DNA from: Candidatus Kuenenia stuttgartensis | Lineage (GTDB): Bacteria; Planctomycetota; Phycisphaerae; Phycisphaerales; SM1A02 | Assembly: GCA_945902075.1 (NCBI GenBank) | Contig: CAMDMA010000007.1 | Span: 47,012-111,011 of the forward strand | Direction of reading: 5' to 3' | Length of the DNA: 64,000 nucleotides | Part shown: positions 18,443 through 27,800 of the stretch, piece after piece | Position numbering within the stretch: position 1 is the first letter of the stretch | Layout: the number at the start of each line of letters is the position of its first letter | Translations under genes and position numbers: made by a program | Notes under the pieces: generated by a model | What the model saw: only the letters and a program-made list of their open reading frames with translations | Databases searched by the model: none | Told to the model about the DNA's origin: nothing

Positions 18443-19813
18443 ATGCCCGACGATCTCTGGTCACCGCTGCGTACGGTCCGACGCGCGAAGGCTGCGCCGC
18501 TTGCGTTGCGCGTGCGCCCGCGAACGCTCGATGAGATCACCGGTCAGCGTCACTGTCTCGCACCGGGCGCACTTCTGCGGCGGCTCATAGAGCAGGATGC
18601 GCTCCAGTCGATGATCGTCGCGGGACCACCTGGAACGGGGAAAACCACGCTCGCAGAAGTGATCGCTGTTAGTACCGGCGCCTACACCGAACGAGCCCAT
18701 GGCGCGACTACTGGAGTAAAGGAGTTGCGCGAGAAGATCGAATCGGCCACGCGCCGACTCGGAGAGACATCGCGCCGAACGCTTCTTTTCGTCGACGAAA
18801 TCCATCGGCTTGCGCGAAATCAGCAAGATGCGTTGCTTGAAGGCGTGGAGGCGGGAAGTGTTGTGTTGTTTGGCGCGACCACTGAAAATCCAACATGGGC
18901 AGTTGCGCCTGCGCTGCTCTCACGCTCCGTTGTCTTCCGCTTCCAGCCCGTGACAGAGGAGGATGTCACTATCGTTCTTCAGCGAGCGCTCGTGCATCCA
19001 GATGGAGTCGGTATCGCCAACCTTGTGCTCGAAGACGATGCATGCGCCCATTTCGCGCGAACCTGCGATGGGGATGTGCGCCGCGCGCTCTCCGCGCTCG
19101 AAACAGCAGCACATGCTGTGCGAAGCGATCTATCGCCTCGTATTGATCTCACGTTGGCTCGTGCGGCACTCGACGGGAAGGTTCCCGTCTTCGATCGCGA
19201 CGGTGACGAACACTACGACCTTGCAAGTGCTCTGATTAAGTCGATGCGCGGAAGCGATCCGGACGCGGCGGTGTACTGGCTCGCGCGAATGCTTGTTTCC
19301 GGCGAAGATCCGCGCTTTATCTGTCGGCGGCTTGTCATTTTTGCAAGCGAAGACATCGGGAATGCGGACCCGCGCGCGTTGCAGACAGCCGTTGCTGCAT
19401 GGCAGGCCGTCGAGCGCGTGGGCATGCCTGAGTCGCAGTTGATTCTGTCGCAATGCGTGACATTTCTCGCGGTCGCCGCGAAGTCGAATGCAGCAGCATG
19501 CGCTATCTGGGAAGCGATGGATGATGCGCGCGACGGGAGGACCGTTCCAGTGCCGTTCACGATTCTCGATCAAACGAAGCGTCGCGCCATTCGCACTGGT
19601 GACGACGGTTTGCCACTCACGCCAGGTGCCGGGAAGTATGAGTATCCACACGACCGCGCGGATGGAATTGGTACGCAAGAATATCTCGGCGTCGACCGCA
19701 CCTACTACCGCCCAACTGATCGCGGGCTTGAAGCGGCAATTACCGAACATCTTGTGCGTGTTCGGGCGCTGCGGGCCGATGCGCGTGAACAAAAACCAGG
19801 AGAAACACGGTGA
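18443..19813 (+). CDS. rarA: Replication-associated recombination protein A (MgsA/RarA AAA+ ATPase)
   Basis: AAA+ ATPase acting at stalled replication forks. The 456-residue protein (start at 18443, MPDDLWSPLRT) has ALRVRPRTLDEITGQRHCL at the N terminus, Walker A GPPGTGKTTLAEV near residue 65, Walker B LLFVDEIHRL near 116, sensor 1 FGATTENPTW, and an arginine-rich lid. The MgsA/WHIP-interacting C-terminal domain follows, with HYDLASALIKSMRGSDPDAA and ASEDIGNADPRAL, and the family ending KYEYPHD ... QEYLGVDRTYYRP. The stop overlaps the GTG start of the next gene (GTGA), so the two are coupled. Confidence 0.96.
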   Translation: MPDDLWSPLRTVRRAKAAPLALRVRPRTLDEITGQRHCLAPGALLRRLIEQDALQSMIVAGPPGTGKTTLAEVIAVSTGAYTERAHGATTGVKELREKIESATRRLGETSRRTLLFVDEIHRLARNQQDALLEGVEAGSVVLFGATTENPTWAVAPALLSRSVVFRFQPVTEEDVTIVLQRALVHPDGVGIANLVLEDDACAHFARTCDGDVRRALSALETAAHAVRSDLSPRIDLTLARAALDGKVPVFDRDGDEHYDLASALIKSMRGSDPDAAVYWLARMLVSGEDPRFICRRLVIFASEDIGNADPRALQTAVAAWQAVERVGMPESQLILSQCVTFLAVAAKSNAAACAIWEAMDDARDGRTVPVPFTILDQTKRRAIRTGDDGLPLTPGAGKYEYPHDRADGIGTQEYLGVDRTYYRPTDRGLEAAITEHLVRVRALRADAREQKPGETR

Positions 19814-20517
19814 TCGACGCCGAGTCCATCGTGATTCGTAAGCGCGCACTCCGCGCTGAGGTCAAAGGTGTCGTTGAAAAAATTTGTCCGTTTGCTCGCG
19901 CACAGAAAGCGCAGCGCGCGGCTGCGTTTGCCCTCCGTGCCCCGGCGCTTGCCCATGCGCGTCTCGTGCTCGCGTATCGCGCCATGCCAGACGAAATCGA
20001 TGCGGATCCACTGATTCGATCTCTCGCTGCGAGCACACGCGATGACCGCGTCCGCTTTGTATTTCCATTTGTCACCCCGACCCAGGCACCCGCGCTTCGG
20101 ATCCTGACGCTTCTGGAGATCGATGCGTCTGATCCGCTCGCCGCCGATTGTTGGGCGACCGACCGCTTCGGTATTCGAGCACCACGCCGCGATGCCGGGG
20201 CGGTACGCGTTATTCAACCGCGCGACCTTGACGCAATCATCGTTCCTGGTCGCGCGTTCGACGCTCGCGGTGCCCGGCTCGGTCGCGGAAAGGGCTTCTA
20301 CGACCGCCTTTTTGCCGCCCTTCGCCCAGATGCGCGCGCTGCGACAATCGGTCTGTCGTTCGAATCGCAGTTTGTCCCTGAAGTCCCTGAGGAGCCTCAT
20401 GATCGACGGGTGGCATGGATCGCAACCGACCGACGGTTACGTCGCGCGCGACCACAACCAGATGATGCTGGAAACTCAATGAATGAACTCCGTCTCGCCG
20501 ATCCTGAACGAGCCTGA
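19810..20517 (+). CDS. 5-formyltetrahydrofolate cyclo-ligase family protein
   Basis: ATP-dependent enzyme that converts 5-formyl-THF to 5,10-methenyl-THF, returning stored folate to the one-carbon pool. The 235-residue protein has an N-terminal basic helix (VIRKRALRAEVKG), a central Rossmann-like part (FVFPFVTPTQAPALRIL), the VPGRAFDARGARLGRGKGFYDR block near residue 150 that forms the phosphate/substrate site, and LSFESQFVPEVPEEPHDRRV. It starts with GTG overlapping the rarA stop by 4 bp. The last 30 residues (RRARPQPDDAGNS...) are not family-like and may be a free tail. Confidence 0.93.
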   Translation: MIDAESIVIRKRALRAEVKGVVEKICPFARAQKAQRAAAFALRAPALAHARLVLAYRAMPDEIDADPLIRSLAASTRDDRVRFVFPFVTPTQAPALRILTLLEIDASDPLAADCWATDRFGIRAPRRDAGAVRVIQPRDLDAIIVPGRAFDARGARLGRGKGFYDRLFAALRPDARAATIGLSFESQFVPEVPEEPHDRRVAWIATDRRLRRARPQPDDAGNSMNELRLADPERA

Positions 20518-20639
20518 GTTTCCGCCTATTCTTCTCGTTACCCGCGAAAACGTTTTGCATCGCTGCCCTCCGCTGTGGAGTGTCTCGCCTTCTTCGCGCT
20601 TCCCACGAACTGATTCTCCAACGATTTCAGAGGTCACTG

Positions 20640-21863
20640 ATGGCACTTGCTAGCCAATCTCACCGATCGAACCGCTCGTACTCCAAGCCCAACCGACTGG
20701 GCAAGCCATTGGTACTTGTCGTTGGCGGCGTACTTGCATCGATCACCGTTGCGTATTGGTTGATGCAGTCGAGCCCCGAGCCGGAACAAAGTGGTTTGCA
20801 AATTTCCTCTGGCGGTGCAACGCTCGCGGCGGTCATGCCGACGATTCCGACCTCGCTGGTACAGCCGGTGATGCGCGAGCCGGATCCAATTGAATCGACG
20901 AGCGCGCTTGAGCGTGTTGTTGCGCAAGCAGTTCCGCCAGAAACGGCTCCGATATCGACACCTGTTCGCGAAGTTCCACCCACCATCCCGGCTGACACTG
21001 GCAACAAGAAGACGAACGGCCTTGATCCGGCAGCCGATGCGCCAGTCGCGACGCCGGACGGACAATCACCTGATCAGCAACCTGATCAGCAACTTGGTCA
21101 TCAACTTGGTCATCAACTTGATAGGGGTCTTGCGCTTGCCGCGACCGATCCTGTGAAAGCACGTGTGATCCTTTCGTCGGCGCTCCTGTCGGGAACCCTC
21201 AGCCCAATCGAATCAAAGAAAGCAGCTGATGCGCTCGTTGAGATCGGGCGCATTCTTACTTTTACGCCGGTCTACAACGCGAATGACCCGATGTTTTTTC
21301 AGTACACGATCCAAGCGGGTGACAGCCTCGAGAAGATCGTTCGACGACACAAGATTGGCTGCGATTGGCGACTCGTCGCTCGCATCAACAACATCAAGAA
21401 GCCCGAGGCAATTCGCGTTGGTCAACGACTGAAGCTGCCGAAAGGCCCGTTTAGCGCCGTTGTTTCGAAGCGTGACTATCGCGTTGATCTTTGTATCGGC
21501 GCGGGTTCGGAGCGGGTGGTGATGACCTCGATGCCCTGTGGACTTGGCTCCGCGAACGGAACACCGACTGGCATGTTTCGGGTCAAGCCAGGCTCCAAAT
21601 TGTTGGATCCTGAGTGGGTGCATCCGGTCACAGGTGAGCACTTCGCGGCGAGTGATGTGAAAAATCCAATTGGCGAGCACTGGCTCGGACTTGAGGGCGT
21701 CGACGCGACCAATGCGCAACTCACTGGCTACGGGATCCATGGCACGATCGATGTCGACTCGATCGGGCAAGACCGAAGCCTTGGCTGCGTGCGACTACTC
21801 TCTGACGACGTCGGGGTGGTTTGGGAATCACTCGGTGATGGTGCGAGCGTCGAGATCCGCTGA
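20640..21863 (+). CDS. LysM and L,D-transpeptidase (YkuD) domain protein
   Basis: Cell-wall enzyme expected to make 3-3 peptidoglycan crosslinks or attach proteins to peptidoglycan. The ATG at 20640 follows AGAGGT at a good distance; 407 residues. There is an N-terminal transmembrane anchor (LVLVVGGVLASITVAYWLM), a long Pro/Thr-rich linker containing 12-bp repeats, a helical segment, a LysM domain near residues 220-265 (YTIQAGDSLEKIVRRHK), and a C-terminal YkuD domain. The latter has YGIHGTIDVDSIGQ and SLGCVRL, giving the catalytic His and Cys (Cys near residue 382). Active sites look intact. Planctomycetes are now known to make peptidoglycan, so the role is plausible. Confidence 0.93.
   Translation: MALASQSHRSNRSYSKPNRLGKPLVLVVGGVLASITVAYWLMQSSPEPEQSGLQISSGGATLAAVMPTIPTSLVQPVMREPDPIESTSALERVVAQAVPPETAPISTPVREVPPTIPADTGNKKTNGLDPAADAPVATPDGQSPDQQPDQQLGHQLGHQLDRGLALAATDPVKARVILSSALLSGTLSPIESKKAADALVEIGRILTFTPVYNANDPMFFQYTIQAGDSLEKIVRRHKIGCDWRLVARINNIKKPEAIRVGQRLKLPKGPFSAVVSKRDYRVDLCIGAGSERVVMTSMPCGLGSANGTPTGMFRVKPGSKLLDPEWVHPVTGEHFAASDVKNPIGEHWLGLEGVDATNAQLTGYGIHGTIDVDSIGQDRSLGCVRLLSDDVGVVWESLGDGASVEIR
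21070..21123 (+). repeat. 12-bp tandem repeat in the linker of the L,D-transpeptidase
   Basis: Copies at 21070 and 21082 read CCTGATCAGCAA; copies at 21094 and 21106 are CTTGGTCATCAA variants, followed by a half copy. They encode PDQQ PDQQ LGHQ LGHQ in the flexible linker before the LysM domain, and being a multiple of 3 they leave the frame intact. Confidence 0.95.
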
Positions 21864-21956
21864 GTCGATCGAACCCCAAAAATCGGCAGGATGTTCGCGC
21901 AGAATCCTGCGGAATGTATCAATCGGTTTTCATGCGCTTCGCGTTATCCTTCTCGT

Positions 21957-22994
21957 ATGCACAAGCCGCTCGTCGGCATTTCCATGGGCGACCCACTCGG
22001 CATTGGTCCTGAGGTCGTCGTTAAAGCCCTCGCTGATCCCGCGCTTCGTGCGTCGGCGCGGTTCGTTGTCTACGGTGACAACGAGTTGCTCCTTGAGGCC
22101 GCCGAACGCGCTGCTGTTCATCCAACATGGTTTCGCGCCGGAATTGATCACGCGCGTGACGGCAGCATGGTGCTCGGCGACTTTACGGTGATCGATTACA
22201 GCGTTGCATCGGCACTTGGAAGTGAGCGCGCGCCGAGTAAGACTGGCGGAATTGCGTCGAAAAGCTTTGTTGAAGATGCGATTGCCGATGCCTTGCGTAC
22301 GACAACTGATCATCGACGCATCGACGCAATCGTGACGGCACCGATTTCCAAAGAATCGTGGATGCTTGCAGGATTCCGTTGGCCAGGTCATACCGAGTTG
22401 CTCGGAGCGCGGACGCGGGCGAAGCGGCAAGCGATGGCCTTCGTATCACCGCGGCTCAACGTTGTACTCGCGACGACGCACGTGCCACTCATGGAGATTC
22501 GGAACCTACTCACCATCGGCCGCGTACACGAGCCCATCGCGCTTGGCCATGAGCTCTGCCTTCAGCTCGGCATCGCCAAACCCCGTATCGCGGTGTGCGG
22601 ACTGAATCCGCATGCGGGTGAAAATGGACTTTTTGGCGACGAAGAGATTCGCGTCATCCAGCCTGCGATCGACATGGCGCGTGCCACCGGAATCGATGTT
22701 CACGGTCCATTTCCTGCCGACACGATCTTTATCGATGCGGCGGCAGGCGCGTGGGATCTTGTTGTCGCGATGTATCACGATCAAGGGCTTCTCCCAGTCA
22801 AACTTCTTGGTTGGGACAAAGCTGTGAATGTGACGCTCGGTCTTCCTATTGTGCGGACGAGTCCCGACCATGGCACTGCATTTGGGATCGCGGGAAAAAA
22901 TCGCGCGAGTGAAGGGTCGATGAAGGCTGCAATCGAACTCGCGGTGCGCCTTGCGCTCGTTGCACGCGTAACAGTCCCTGCATCGACTTCCTGA
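21957..22994 (+). CDS. pdxA: 4-hydroxythreonine-4-phosphate dehydrogenase
   Basis: NAD-dependent oxidation of 4-phosphohydroxy-L-threonine in the DXP-dependent route to pyridoxal phosphate. The 345-residue protein starts at 21957 (MHKPLVGISMGDPLGIGPEV, the family opening). It carries TAPISKESWMLAGF with PGHTELLGARTRA (metal His), ICGLNPHAGENGLFGDEE-type sequence, MYHDQGLLPVKLLGWDKA (second metal His) and RTSPDHGTAFGIAGK (third metal His). All three metal ligands are present. An upstream in-frame ATG at 21891 would add 22 unlikely residues. It stands alone on the plus strand. PLP-dependent kynureninase (45181) and the PLP-homeostasis protein yggS (61957) are in the same window. Confidence 0.96.
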   Translation: MHKPLVGISMGDPLGIGPEVVVKALADPALRASARFVVYGDNELLLEAAERAAVHPTWFRAGIDHARDGSMVLGDFTVIDYSVASALGSERAPSKTGGIASKSFVEDAIADALRTTTDHRRIDAIVTAPISKESWMLAGFRWPGHTELLGARTRAKRQAMAFVSPRLNVVLATTHVPLMEIRNLLTIGRVHEPIALGHELCLQLGIAKPRIAVCGLNPHAGENGLFGDEEIRVIQPAIDMARATGIDVHGPFPADTIFIDAAAGAWDLVVAMYHDQGLLPVKLLGWDKAVNVTLGLPIVRTSPDHGTAFGIAGKNRASEGSMKAAIELAVRLALVARVTVPASTS

Positions 22995-23055
22995 TTCCCA
23001 CTTCTACAGACAAGTGAATCGTGGACTCATCTCGCGTGACTCGTAAAGTTGGAGC

Positions 23056-25855
23056 ATGCGCTATTACGAGAATTCGCGTGTGATGTGCTGGCTGGCGATC
23101 TTCCTCATCAGCACACTTTCTCGTGTTTCTGAGGCATTTTCGCTTGCTGCGCCGCCTGCAGGATTTGTCCTCGACAACATCGCGGGCGGCTGGCACGAGC
23201 CGATCGGTACGACGTTCATGCCTGATGGCCGGGCGATCGTGTGGGAACGGTCGGGTCGAGTCTGGATTGTGAACACGGACGGGACGCGAAGTGCGACGCC
23301 ATTGCTGGATATTCATGATGAGGTCGGTGGGTGGCGTGACTATGGACTGCTCAGCGTTGTTCTCGATCCAAACTTCGAGGCGAACGGGTGGATCTACCTT
23401 CTGTATGTCGTCGATCGCCACCATCTGGATTTCGCCGGAACAGCGGAGTACAGCCCGACGACTGACCACTACTACGCCGCGACCATCGGCCGTATCACGC
23501 GCTACACGGCGACTCCAGCGTCGGGCCGTTCGCTTGCGGATCCTGCATCGCGGCAGGTCATCCTTGGCGCTACGGCATCCACCGGGATTCCGGTCGTACA
23601 TCAATCGCATGGACCGGGGTCGTTGGCATTCGGTGAGGATGGAACACTCTTGGTGACAACTGGTGATGCCGCGAGTTACGCACAAGTTGACGTCGGTGGG
23701 CAAGTCGATCAGGGCTACGTGAACGACGGTCTCGCTCGAGGGATTCTGCGTGCGAAGGAAAACGTCGGCGCATTTCGTTCCCAACTCGTGGATTGCCTTT
23801 GCGGCAAAATTTTGCGTCTCGATCCGGCAACCGGCGATGGGATCCCAAGCAATCCCTACTTTGATGCCAGCGATCCGCGAGCGGCCGCGAGTCGTATTTG
23901 GGCACTGGGGCTTCGCAATCCGTTCCGCATGCAAATTCTCCCGGGAAGTGGATCGCACAACCCGGCAGAGGGAGATCCTGGAACGGTGTATGTCGGCGAT
24001 GTTGGTTGGGCGCAATGGGAAGAAGTGAGTAGTTATGTTGGCCCCGCGGGCACGTGCGGGCTTCCTCAGTGCAACTGTGATTCACCCAGCCGCAATTTTG
24101 GATGGCCGCTGTTTGAAGGGCTTGAGTTTCACGACGCCTACTGGCGTGCATCGCCCGCGAATCCTGATGCGCCGACCGGGCTTTCCACACCGGGACAGAC
24201 GCTTCATCTCTTTCGCGATCTCATCCACCAGGAGTCACTCGACCCAACTGCGAGTCTACCTCTTGATCCAACGAAGTTCCTTCAAGCGGAGGCGGCGTCT
24301 GCGAATGGCGCACCGGTGAGTAGCCAGTATGTGGGCTATCAGGGATTTGGCTATCGTGATTTTCAGAACGCGACGGGTGAATGGATCGAGTTCTCGTTCA
24401 TGGCACCGATCGACGGGAATTTCACTGCATTTGTCCGCTATGCAAACGGTGAGGCCACGAGCCGCGCGCTGCGCGTCAGCGTGAATGGCGAGATTGTCAT
24501 CTCCTCACTTCCGTTCTCCTCAACCGAAATCTGGCGCGAGTGGCGGCTTCAGCCGATTTCTCTGACGCTTTCGGCGGGCGTGAATGTGATTCGCTTCACT
24601 GCTATTGGCCAAAGCGGACCAAACGTCGATTCGATTGCGATCGTGGGAGATGCAGGTGCGAGTGCGCCGACGCTTGAAGTTTCGGCGGTGCGGTCGTGGG
24701 GCCACTGTCGTCCGAGGATTGACTGGAATCACTCTTCCACGCAAGCTCGGACACCGACCTACGCAAGTAACGCAGCAACCGCGACGCTCGTCGGCCCCGT
24801 AGGTGGTGCGAGTGGATCGCCGTTCGCTGGGTACTGTGCTATCGGTGGGCCGCTCGTCACCGCAGCCAATTGGCCATCACCATTCAAGGATGCACTTTTT
24901 TTGGTGACTTCTCTGGCTGGATTCGATCCATCGGTATCTCCACAACTGGAAGCGTCACTTATGTCGCAACATTCGACGCAGATGTACCGAGCCTCGCGAG
25001 TATCGCACTGCATCCGTTTGACGGGAGTCTTTGGATCACACGGTTTTACGGTGCTGTTTCGCGATACCGCTACGCGCCGAATCTGAATCTTCCGCCGGTT
25101 GCACGCCTTGCTTCAACTGAGAGTTTCGGACCCTCGCCTCTTACCGTCACACTCTCAGCGGCCGCGTCGACTGATCCGGAGGGTACGGCACTGACCTATC
25201 TGTGGAACTTCGGTGACGGTGCTACGCCTGTCGCGGGTCCTGCGACTGTTACTCGGACATATTTTCGGAAGCAGGAGTACCAACGCGTTTTGATCCCATC
25301 GTCACCGTGACCGATGCCGCTGGTCAATCGCACACTGCGACAGCCCTCGTGAGCGTGAACAACACACCTCCGGTCGTCAACATCACGAGCTTGATCGATG
25401 GGCAGCTTTACCCGATGGACTCGGAGACCATTTTTAATTGCGAGGCCGCGATAAGTGACGCAGAGCACGGTGCTGGAGAGCGGATGTGTTCATGGCTCAC
25501 GATCTTGCATCACAACAACCACCAACACAGTGAACAACCCGATTTCAACTGCGCGACATCGACTGTCATTTCTGCGCTTGGCTGTGGCGCGGAGATGTAC
25601 TCCTTTGAAGTTCGACTCACAGTCACTGACGCCGCTGGTTTGTCCGTCACCGATGCTGTGAGGCTGTACCCAGACTGTGAGGGGGTACTCGTCTGTCCAG
25701 CCGATCTCAACGACGATGGCAATATCGACGGCGAAGACCTCACCATGATGCTTTCGGATTGGGACACCGCTGGCGCAGCGGATATCGATCATTCCGGCAC
25801 CGTTGGAGGTGCTGATCTCACTTTGCTGCTCTCGTCGTGGGGTGCCTGCCCGTGA
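23056..25855 (+). pseudogene. Secreted glucose/sorbosone-dehydrogenase-like protein, broken by two frameshifts
   Basis: A signal peptide (MCWLAIFLISTLSRVSEAFS) leads into a PQQ-type sugar-dehydrogenase propeller (HEPIGTTFMPDGRAIVWERS, WALGLRNPFRMQI). It is interrupted by a CBM6-like jelly-roll near residues 400-530 (FTAFVRYANGEATSRALRVS). The frame then shifts at a run of seven T at 24896-24902; the propeller continues in the next frame (FFGDFSGWIRSI) into a PKD domain (PEGTALTYLWNFGDGA). A second shift at four T (25262-25265) leads to VTVTDAAGQSHTAT and a C-terminal dockerin-like pair (LNDDGNIDGEDLTMML, DHSGTVGGADLTLLLSSWG). Each break equals one missing T; restoring both gives about 933 residues. 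Sequencing error or slippage remain possible. Confidence 0.82.
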
Positions 25856-25874
25856 AAAAGATTCCGCTTCGCGC

Positions 25875-26717
25875 TCAGCGAATAAACGCGATGGACCACC
25901 AGTATTTAAAGGGGCGTTCCGTCGTCGCGGCAATGATTCCGATGATTCCGATCACGATGCAGTAGCAGATGAGCGCGACCGTGATAATGGCTGCAAGCAC
26001 GGGGCCGATGAGAATAATGGCAAGGGTCACACCAAGAATGGCTGCGATCACGAAAACGAGAGCGAGTGTGAGCAGACAATTCATCGTCTCCCGTGCCTCA
26101 GCGACGATGCGTGCGTCGGCAGCACCAAATCCCCACACGAGACCAACGACGACGAACGATGCGACGTTGATGATCGGCGCAAGAAGAACTGCGGATCGGC
26201 AGATGATCTCAGCGATCCTTGGCTCGAGTTTAAAGGGTGTCACCGCGAACGATTGACCACACGCTGGACACCGCTTGGCAAACGGTTCGTGAACAGACCC
26301 ACAAAATCTACAGAAGCGCGATGTGGGCTCAGTGGAATCAAGCGACGGCTCGTAGCCCGGAACTGAGCCTGAAACCGAGTTTGGTGTCGAGTTTGGTGTC
26401 GATTCCGGTATCGGCGGCGACGCACCACTGGCCGTCGTTGCGGTACTCCGCGGAGTTGGGTGAGCCGGCGCGAACGCAGGTCCGTCATCGAAGTCCGGCG
26501 CGGGAATCGGAGTCGGCGTTCCCGTCGATCCCGAAACCACCCGCTCGAAGATGCCTTCGACCGACTCCGCCGATACCCAGCTCGCCTGCGCCGGGCCGAA
26601 GACCCACGTGCTGCGCATGATCGAACCCGCGATGGCGAGGCGGCGCAACTCTGCGAGATCCACGGGGCCCATCGTCGTTCCGCGCTGCGACCAATACCAG
26701 TTCATGTCGTGAGTCAT
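25875..26717 (-). CDS. GYF_2 (DUF4339)-zinc ribbon membrane protein
   Basis: A 280-residue protein of unknown role. The N-terminal GYF_2-type domain reads NWYWSQRGTTMGPVDLAEL, ending in the STWVFGPAQASWVSA pattern typical of DUF4339. A Ser/Thr/Pro-rich linker with 12-bp repeats follows, then a zinc ribbon FCRFCGSVHEPFAKRCPACG near residue 145. Three hydrophobic segments in a DUF4870-like C-terminal part include FVIAAILGVTLAIILIGPV, ending FKYWWSIAFI. The start at 26717 is backed by AAGGAA upstream. GYF_2 domains are thought to mediate protein contacts. It converges on the broken dehydrogenase gene with only 19 bp between. Confidence 0.85.
   Translation of the reverse strand: MTHDMNWYWSQRGTTMGPVDLAELRRLAIAGSIMRSTWVFGPAQASWVSAESVEGIFERVVSGSTGTPTPIPAPDFDDGPAFAPAHPTPRSTATTASGASPPIPESTPNSTPNSVSGSVPGYEPSLDSTEPTSRFCRFCGSVHEPFAKRCPACGQSFAVTPFKLEPRIAEIICRSAVLLAPIINVASFVVVGLVWGFGAADARIVAEARETMNCLLTLALVFVIAAILGVTLAIILIGPVLAAIITVALICYCIVIGIIGIIAATTERPFKYWWSIAFIR
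26365..26412 (-). repeat. 12-bp tandem repeat in the linker of the GYF_2 protein
   Basis: Two perfect plus-strand copies of GAGTTTGGTGTC at 26377 and 26389 are flanked by degenerate copies at 26365 and 26401. On the coding (minus) strand they give the Ser-Thr-Pro-Asn-rich linker (PEST PNST PNSV). Confidence 0.92.
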
Positions 26718-27047
26718 AGAGAGTTCCTTCTAAACGATTGCTACAGCGTATGACTTCTACGCACTCATGCGCGGGCATGAGGCGATGATGTTGGGCACCG
26801 AGCCGTCTTGCTTTCAAGCACTGAGGATCGTCGCGAAGAAAGTTCGAAAACATCACCGTAAAAAAGACGGACTTTCAAGACCTCGCAGAATGCTCGGTTA
26901 GTTTCACCGCGTCGTGATTGCGGTGTTCGCGCACGACAAGGGTCAGATGAAAAGCGAGGGCGGACGATGGTCCGGGAAAGGGCGGGGACGATGTCCTACG
27001 TCGAATTGTCACATGAAATGGGTGTTCCAGCGTTTGAAGGCCGCGCG
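26718..27047. other. Intergenic stretch between divergent genes
   Basis: About 330 bp with no convincing coding frame. It must hold promoters for the GYF_2 protein (minus) and the CTERM-type protein (plus). An in-frame GTG at 26967 could extend the latter upstream, but the added residues do not look like a signal peptide. I saw no strong hairpin or repeat. Confidence 0.6.
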
Positions 27048-27677
27048 ATGCCGCTCAGTATCGCGACGCTCGCAAGTGTGGTGTTGGCCGGGCTCTGCGT
27101 AGAAGGAGCGAGCGGCGCATTGATCGCCGGGTGGAACATGAACGGAGTCGATCCTGCCGTCGCATCCACCATGGTCGCATCTACTGGAACAGGGATCCTC
27201 GACTTCAACGCGTTCGGTGGAAACGCCGGCATCCTTCTCGGTACAACCATGGGAGCACTCGAAGGTGAAGCCGCAGGCGATTCGCTTTCGATCACCAACA
27301 GCAACTTCAACGGCGTTGGAATGACCTTCGCATTTGATGCGACTGGATATCGCGATCTCGCACTGTCCTTTGCTGTTCGCCGATCAGCGACCGGATTCGC
27401 TTCCAATCGTATTGATTGGTGGAACGGAACGGACTGGTCACCGATGGGATCGTTTGGCGCAAGCAGTACGACTTGGGACCTTCGTGCGTTCGATTTCGCA
27501 TCGACAGCTGCGGCGAATGATCGCTACGCGATCTTTCGAATCGTGATCGATGGCGCCACGAGTACGAGTGGGAGCATCCGTTTCGACAATGTGCAGTTCA
27601 CCGGGACGGCCGTACCTGCGCATGGCGCGCTCGCTCTGCTCGGTTTTGCTGGGATTATTGCGCGAAGGCGCCGCTGA
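27048..27677 (+). CDS. Secreted protein with CTERM-type GALALLG...RRRR sorting tail
   Basis: A 209-residue exported protein. The ATG at 27048 (after GAAGG) gives the signal MPLSIATLASVVLAGLCVEGASG. The mature domain is beta-rich (FAFDATGYRDLALSFAVRRS, IRFDNVQFTGTAV), resembling extracellular lectin-like domains of PEP-CTERM proteins. It ends AVPAHGALALLGFAGIIARRRR: a Pro-containing motif, a hydrophobic helix and a basic cluster, the layout of exosortase-type sorting signals. The protein at 63050 ends the same way. The likely fate is anchoring or release at the outer surface by a dedicated sorting protease; none is in this window. Biological role unknown. Confidence 0.85.
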   Translation: MPLSIATLASVVLAGLCVEGASGALIAGWNMNGVDPAVASTMVASTGTGILDFNAFGGNAGILLGTTMGALEGEAAGDSLSITNSNFNGVGMTFAFDATGYRDLALSFAVRRSATGFASNRIDWWNGTDWSPMGSFGASSTTWDLRAFDFASTAAANDRYAIFRIVIDGATSTSGSIRFDNVQFTGTAVPAHGALALLGFAGIIARRRR

Positions 27678-27692
27678 CCAGTTCCACTCCAT

Positions 27693-27764
27693 CCGCGCGC
27701 GGCGACCGGTCATTCACGTTTGGTCATTCCCGTTCAGGAGGACCGACGCTGGCGCCGCGCGCGG
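27693..27764. terminator. Perfect 12-bp inverted repeat between convergent genes
   Basis: CCGCGCGCGGCG at 27693-27704 is matched by its exact reverse complement at 27753-27764, 48 bp apart. The spacer holds a 14-bp direct duplication (27708 and 27722). It sits between the end of the CTERM-type gene and the end of the membrane-module operon, so a two-way terminator is likely, though there is no T-tract. Confidence 0.55.
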
Positions 27765-27800
27765 TGGACGCGAATCGAGAGCGTGTGTGAAACTTCTGGA

